Below are positions 60,536 through 64,000 of a stretch of DNA of 64,000 nt, piece after piece (position 1 is the stretch's first letter; each line of letters begins with the position of its first letter). This stretch comes from Caballeronia sp. M1242. Its GTDB lineage: Bacteria; Pseudomonadota; Gammaproteobacteria; Burkholderiales; Burkholderiaceae. Position numbers and translations under genes: made by a program. Location of the stretch: positions 2,604,001 through 2,668,000 of the forward strand of contig NZ_CP071129.1 of the NCBI RefSeq assembly GCF_017220215.1, given 5' to 3'. The notes beneath the pieces were generated by a model. The model did not search any database and was not told where the DNA came from. It saw only the letters and a program-made list of their open reading frames with translations.

Positions 60536-61540
60536 CTAGTGAAAGTCTGGCGACATTAGCAGCCCGCCTCGCGACCATAGATCGTTCATATTCCTGGGCA
60601 GGTTCAGGGCAGACCTATCGCCGAGGTTGCGCGCGAAAATCTCGGCGTAGTTCCCGACCTGCTGGACGATGCGCAACGGAAAGCTGTCTTGCAGTCCGAG
60701 CGCCTGAGACGTTTCCCTGAGGGGATGTAGAAAATCACGAATGTAAGCCGGCCCGCTAGCCGCAAGTTGATTGCAGTTCCGGCTATCGATTCCGAGTTCC
60801 TCGGCTTCGATTAGGACACGCATGATCCATGTGACGGCGCGCTGCCACGCCGGATCGCCGTAGCGAACCACCGGGCCCATCGCTTCCTTGGAGATCTGGT
60901 GATCGAGGATGATATGACCGCGCGGGTTGGGAAGACGCAGGCGCTCCCCCGTCAATGGAATGCGGTCGAGTGCGTACACCGTACACTCGCCCTCGGCATA
61001 CGCCCGGAGCGCCTCAGCTGGCGTCGCGTAAGGCCGCATCGTGTATGCGAGCCCACGCGCGCCAAAGTAGCGTTCAAGATTTACTTCCGTCGTGGCTCCG
61101 CGTTGCACCGCAACGACGCGCCTGCGCAGCGCAGCGACACCCACGGTGGGAGCAACGTCAACCATGTCTGACGCCTTAACCATAAGCGCTTCGCCGTCGT
61201 ACAACATGGCTTGTGGAAAGACGACCCCATAGCGCAACTCTCGGCCTAACGTCGCACTGGCGTTGAATGTTCCAATATCCACCCGCCCCGTCTCCACCGC
61301 GACGCACCGCTGATCCGGAGTAATTGGCTGGAACTGGATGGCCGTCGCGTCTCCAAGGACTGCGGCAGCGACAGCACGGGCGAGGTCGACATCGAAGCCA
61401 CGCCAATGCGCCGACGACGGATTCGAATCGTCGCAATAAGAAAGGCCAACGATCCCCTTGCTAACCCCCGCTAACAAGTGACCGCGTCTCTGTACCTCGC
61501 GTATTAGCGACCCTTCTTTGATAAACGCCCATTCGTTCAT
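60536..61540 (-). CDS. Amino-acid periplasmic-binding-protein fold, no signal peptide
   Basis: A 334-residue protein related to polar amino-acid ABC binding proteins of the AapJ group (GFDVDLARAVAAAVLGDATAIQFQPI; LYDGEALMVKASD). The N-terminus MNEWAFIKEGSLIREVQRRGHLL has no hydrophobic signal, so it should stay in the cytoplasm. The ligand loop usually RNTTWT is changed to NASATLGRE. No ABC permease or ATPase is adjacent. It may bind an amino-acid intermediate, or act as an enzyme as cyclohexadienyl dehydratase does in this fold. GAGG precedes the ATG by five bases. Confidence 0.8.
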   Translation of the reverse strand: MNEWAFIKEGSLIREVQRRGHLLAGVSKGIVGLSYCDDSNPSSAHWRGFDVDLARAVAAAVLGDATAIQFQPITPDQRCVAVETGRVDIGTFNASATLGRELRYGVVFPQAMLYDGEALMVKASDMVDVAPTVGVAALRRRVVAVQRGATTEVNLERYFGARGLAYTMRPYATPAEALRAYAEGECTVYALDRIPLTGERLRLPNPRGHIILDHQISKEAMGPVVRYGDPAWQRAVTWIMRVLIEAEELGIDSRNCNQLAASGPAYIRDFLHPLRETSQALGLQDSFPLRIVQQVGNYAEIFARNLGDRSALNLPRNMNDLWSRGGLLMSPDFH

Positions 61541-61640
61541 TCGTGCCTCGCAGTCGACTGCCGATATGCACGATTATGGGAGCGTCGAAGTCTGCTGAGA
61601 ATTTAGTTTTTCTTCGGGATACTTAGAAATTTTCCGTATC
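61541..61640 (-). promoter_or_regulatory. Candidate promoter/operator region of the cluster
   Basis: The gap between the LysR gene and the first structural gene is A/T-rich. An imperfect inverted repeat (AATTTCTAAG at 61631-61622 and CTAAATT at 61606-61600 on the minus strand) has a LysR-like span, and a CATAAT lies at about 61577-61572. No matching -35 was found. Assignment is tentative. Confidence 0.35.
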
Positions 61641-62576
61641 TCAATATCCTGCGAGCCGGTCCAGTTTCTGATGCGTCTGAACGGCTTGACTCAGCACCCA
61701 ATCGCGCAGCGCGCGGGCCATAGGCGACAAACCGACAAAGGAGGGATAGACAAGAAAATAGCCCAGTTCTGTTTCGAAGCTATATTCGTCGAGCGGCGTT
61801 AGGGCGCCTTGCTCGAGCAAATTACCAATGAGCAAGTGACGACCAAGCAACAGTCCACAGCCGCTGACAGCTGCTTCTATCGAAGCGTTGGCATCAGTGC
61901 AAACCATCTTTCGCTCAAGCGTGATCGGCGGAAACCCTCGCCTTTCGAACCAGTCATCCCAAGTAACCTGCTCTCCGGATCGCATACCGACGTCCAGTAT
62001 GAAGCAGATCTTATTGAGCCGTCCTTGGGCGATGAATTCTTCTATCTCTCGTTTGACTGACGGGGCACATACCGCCTGGAATCGCTCCTTGAACAGAAGG
62101 TCAGCGCTTAAAGTTTCATATTTTCCTGCGCCGAATCGAAAGGCCATATCAAATGATTCGTTCGAGAAGTCAACAAGGCGTTGCGAACCGTCCACGTACA
62201 GTTCTATCTCAGGATTCCCCTTCAGAAAGGCTGGCAGCCTCGGGTTGAGCCAGCGGCTCGCGAATGCTGGCAGCGCGCTGACGGCCACACGCGACGTACG
62301 CTCCTCTTTCGGCTGGAATGCTCGCATGATGAGGTCAAGCGCATGTGAAATATCAGCAACCGCCATCCGGCTGGTTTCAGTCAAATCGAGCCGCTGTTTC
62401 CTTTGAACGAACAGCCTTCGACCGATATAGTCCTCAAGTGTTTTGATCTGTTGACTAACTGCGGACGGCGTAACATTCAATTCATGCGCTGCTTGCGCGA
62501 GTGATCCGAGACGTGCCACAGACTCGAATGCCTTCACAGCATTCAACGGTGGCAAGCGCAGGCGATGCTTGCGCAT
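61641..62576 (-). CDS. LysR-family transcriptional regulator of the cluster, GcvA-like
   Basis: A 311-residue regulator. The N-terminal winged helix (LPPLNAVKAFESVARLGSLAQAAHELNVTPSAVSQQIKTLE) and the C-terminal effector domain are those of GcvA/AmpR-type LysR proteins. The ATG at 62576 begins nine residues before the conserved domain; a TTG at 62642 in the same frame has GAGG seven bases ahead and is a real alternative, adding 22 residues. It lies directly upstream of, and on the same strand as, the biosynthetic genes, so it may activate the whole cluster. Confidence 0.88.
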   Translation of the reverse strand: MRKHRLRLPPLNAVKAFESVARLGSLAQAAHELNVTPSAVSQQIKTLEDYIGRRLFVQRKQRLDLTETSRMAVADISHALDLIMRAFQPKEERTSRVAVSALPAFASRWLNPRLPAFLKGNPEIELYVDGSQRLVDFSNESFDMAFRFGAGKYETLSADLLFKERFQAVCAPSVKREIEEFIAQGRLNKICFILDVGMRSGEQVTWDDWFERRGFPPITLERKMVCTDANASIEAAVSGCGLLLGRHLLIGNLLEQGALTPLDEYSFETELGYFLVYPSFVGLSPMARALRDWVLSQAVQTHQKLDRLAGY

Positions 62577-63360
62577 CCCATCGTGTGTCGAATCTATTTG
62601 CGCTTCCTTGCCGTCGTGCGCGCCACCGATTTTTCTCACCAAGGAATTGCCTCGAACTGGTGAAACCCTACTACGCGCCGAGTTGCGGCCGGTCTTTCGG
62701 ATGAGTTAATACGGGCCCCAGCATCTTCTTTGTTTAATTTCAGAGGTCCTTTGCGGTGACCGTTTCTGCCGAGGCGGCTCGTCCGAGCTCGTGGGAGATC
62801 CGCTGTCGAACACGCGTGGAGGGAGAAATCCGCCAATCTTAAACAGTCGGCCGGCTCGGCGACAGTCGAAAATTCTTAAAGACTGGAAACTGACAAGGCG
62901 GTCCGTTGTCGTAATCGAGTTCGGAATTCGATAGTGCACAGCTCCAAGTAGCCTTTCTGCGCACCGCACGGATCGCCCGCGTAGACCGAGACGCGGTTCT
63001 TTCGCGGCACAGACCGAAGGCTCGGCAAGCGACCACGCGCCGTGGGCATCGAGCGTCACGCGCGCACTCGGAAAACGCTCTGCGAGCGGGGTGCCGCATC
63101 CATTTCGGCTTCGCATGAGAGCAAGCCGCTCATCTTGAGTCGTTGAAGGCGTAACACGCTTACGCCGCTTCTGGGAGACCACGACTGCTCCGGGCGTCAT
63201 CGCCTCTTCGTGCGCAGGCGCTCCCAGTCGTCGGCCGCTCGCGCCGCTGGCCTTGCGACCGGCCGGCTTTAGGATCCTACTGCCCGCGTTGCGACAGCGG
63301 GATGCGTGGTTCCGCGCCGTCCGGTTGAACGCCTCCCACGCATGCAAGCGCGAACCGCCC
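62577..63360. other. Intergenic region with glucarate dehydratase relic
   Basis: 784 bases separating the cluster from the reductase gene at the right edge. Apart from the pseudogene fragment at 62945-63227, I see no gene, terminator or repeat. A long minus-strand frame (62706-63347) crosses the relic in a mixture of frames and is not a gene. Confidence 0.7.
62945..63227 (-). pseudogene. gudD: Frameshifted glucarate dehydratase fragment
   Basis: Three reading frames in succession give pieces of a glucarate dehydratase: HEEAMTPGAVV, then (after a shift) YAFNDxKMSGLLSCEAEMDA, then AERFPSARVTLDAHGAWSLAE, and after a further shift VSVYAGDPCGAQKGY. In intact GudD these are contiguous (HEEAMTP, YGFNDFKLKGGVL, RFPxARITLDPNGAWSL, AYAEDPCGAEQGY). 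About 90 of roughly 450 codons remain, with at least two frameshifts. It lies beside a tartronate semialdehyde reductase gene, which belongs to the same sugar-acid pathway in E. coli. Confidence 0.8.
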
Positions 63361-64000
63361 TTACTTCGCCCCCTGCCCGATCTCGTGGTTCGCCAGAAGC
63401 TCGAGCGCCCGCACCATCCCCGAGTGATCCCACGCCTTGCCGCCGTGCGCCGCGCACGCGTTGAAGAGCGCCTGGCACGTCGCCGTGTTCGGCAGCGAGA
63501 CGCCGAGCGATTGCGCCGTCGAGAGCGCCAGATTCAAATCCTTCTGATGCAGTTCGATCCGGAAGCCGGGATTGAAGGTGCGTTTGGTCATCCGCTCGCC
63601 GTGAACTTCGAGAATTCGCGACGACGCGAAGCCGCCCATCAACGCCGTGCGGACCTTTTCCGCATCGACGCCTGCTTTCGACGCAAGCAGGAGCGCCTCG
63701 CCGACCGCCTCGATGGTCGCCGCGACGATCACCTGATTCGCGACCTTGCAGACCTGTCCCGCGCCGACATCGCCGATCAGCGAGACGTTCTTGCCCATCA
63801 TGTCGAAGAGCGGCTTGACCTTGTCGAACGTGGCCTGCGCGCCGCCGACCATGATCGTGAGCGATGCCGCTTTCGCGCCGACTTCGCCGCCGGACACGGG
63901 CGCATCCAGATAATCCGCGCCGCGCTCGCGAACTTTCGCCGCGAACTCGCGCGTCGCGATGGGCGAAATCGAACTCATGTCCACGACGATCTGACCGGCG
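63361..64000 (-). CDS. 2-hydroxy-3-oxopropionate reductase, partial (N-terminus beyond window)
   Basis: Tartronate semialdehyde reductase, which makes D-glycerate in glyoxylate or glucarate/galactarate use (GarR/GlxR). About 213 C-terminal residues are visible, and the frame continues through the right edge (AGQIVVDMSS before the first internal Met). The substrate motif DAPVSGGEVGAKAASLTIMVGG and catalytic Lys in CKVANQVIVAA are present, as is the C-terminal FRIELHQKDLNLAL. The nearby gudD relic suggests a former sugar-acid locus. Confidence 0.93.
   Translation of the reverse strand, partial: AGQIVVDMSSISPIATREFAAKVRERGADYLDAPVSGGEVGAKAASLTIMVGGAQATFDKVKPLFDMMGKNVSLIGDVGAGQVCKVANQVIVAATIEAVGEALLLASKAGVDAEKVRTALMGGFASSRILEVHGERMTKRTFNPGFRIELHQKDLNLALSTAQSLGVSLPNTATCQALFNACAAHGGKAWDHSGMVRALELLANHEIGQGAK

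Noticed and set aside
60536..61540. Part of an amino-acid ABC uptake system
   Set aside because: No permease or ATPase gene is adjacent and the protein lacks a signal peptide.
62706..63347. 213-codon minus-strand frame near the right edge
   Set aside because: Only short parts resemble glucarate dehydratase, and the rest of the match lies in other frames, so this is a pseudogene context.

Overview
The window is a high-GC chromosomal segment from a Burkholderiaceae bacterium, most likely Caballeronia or Paraburkholderia. That rests on the gene order around tuf, secE, nusG, rplK and rplA, the rRNA operon with tRNA-Ile and tRNA-Ala in its spacer, the phenylacetate operon followed by a TetR repressor, and protein similarities I recognise. 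The genus is inferred by eye and was not computed.

Positions 1-9640 hold the translation machinery, all on the minus strand. A complete rrn operon (16S, tRNA-Ile, tRNA-Ala, 23S, 5S) is driven by a consensus promoter at 9609-9637 and closed by a terminator at 4023-4053. Downstream, a second promoter with the same hexamers drives tRNA-Tyr, tRNA-Gly, tRNA-Thr, tuf, tRNA-Trp, secE, nusG, rplK and rplA. Positions 9795-15569 carry a secreted SGNH hydrolase, a methyltransferase, a flavoprotein and an MFS transporter.

Positions 15570-28110 form an aromatic catabolism block. Three tandem terminator-like repeats precede a palindromic operator over the -10 box of paaABCDE. A DUF1835 gene and the TetR repressor follow, then a GNAT enzyme, an Lrp regulator divergent from hppD, and a fused indolepyruvate ferredoxin oxidoreductase. 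Together these can route aryl-pyruvates and phenylacetate into central metabolism.

Positions 28594-52562 are mostly housekeeping or small accessory genes: malic enzyme, pyrE, argC, three orphan response regulators, LysE and MHS transporters, HiPIP, an LhgO-like oxidase, an AAA ATPase, AlkB, RidA, ArsC and DUF72. A 12-unit array of about 48-50 bp palindromic repeats lies at 38139-38730, directly upstream of a small exported protein gene.

Positions 52646-62576 are the standout. This is a nine-gene, same-strand cluster that looks less GC-rich than its surroundings. It encodes a LysR regulator, a periplasmic-binding-protein fold without signal peptide, a B12-dependent glutamate mutase (sigma and epsilon subunits), an aspartate-semialdehyde dehydrogenase paralogue, an aspartokinase paralogue, a clavaminate-synthase-like Fe/2-oxoglutarate oxygenase, an ATP-grasp ligase and an MFS exporter. 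It reads as an undescribed pathway making and exporting a small amino-acid or dipeptide product derived from 3-methylaspartate. Beyond it lies a frameshifted remnant of a glucarate dehydratase gene and a partial tartronate semialdehyde reductase gene running off the right edge.
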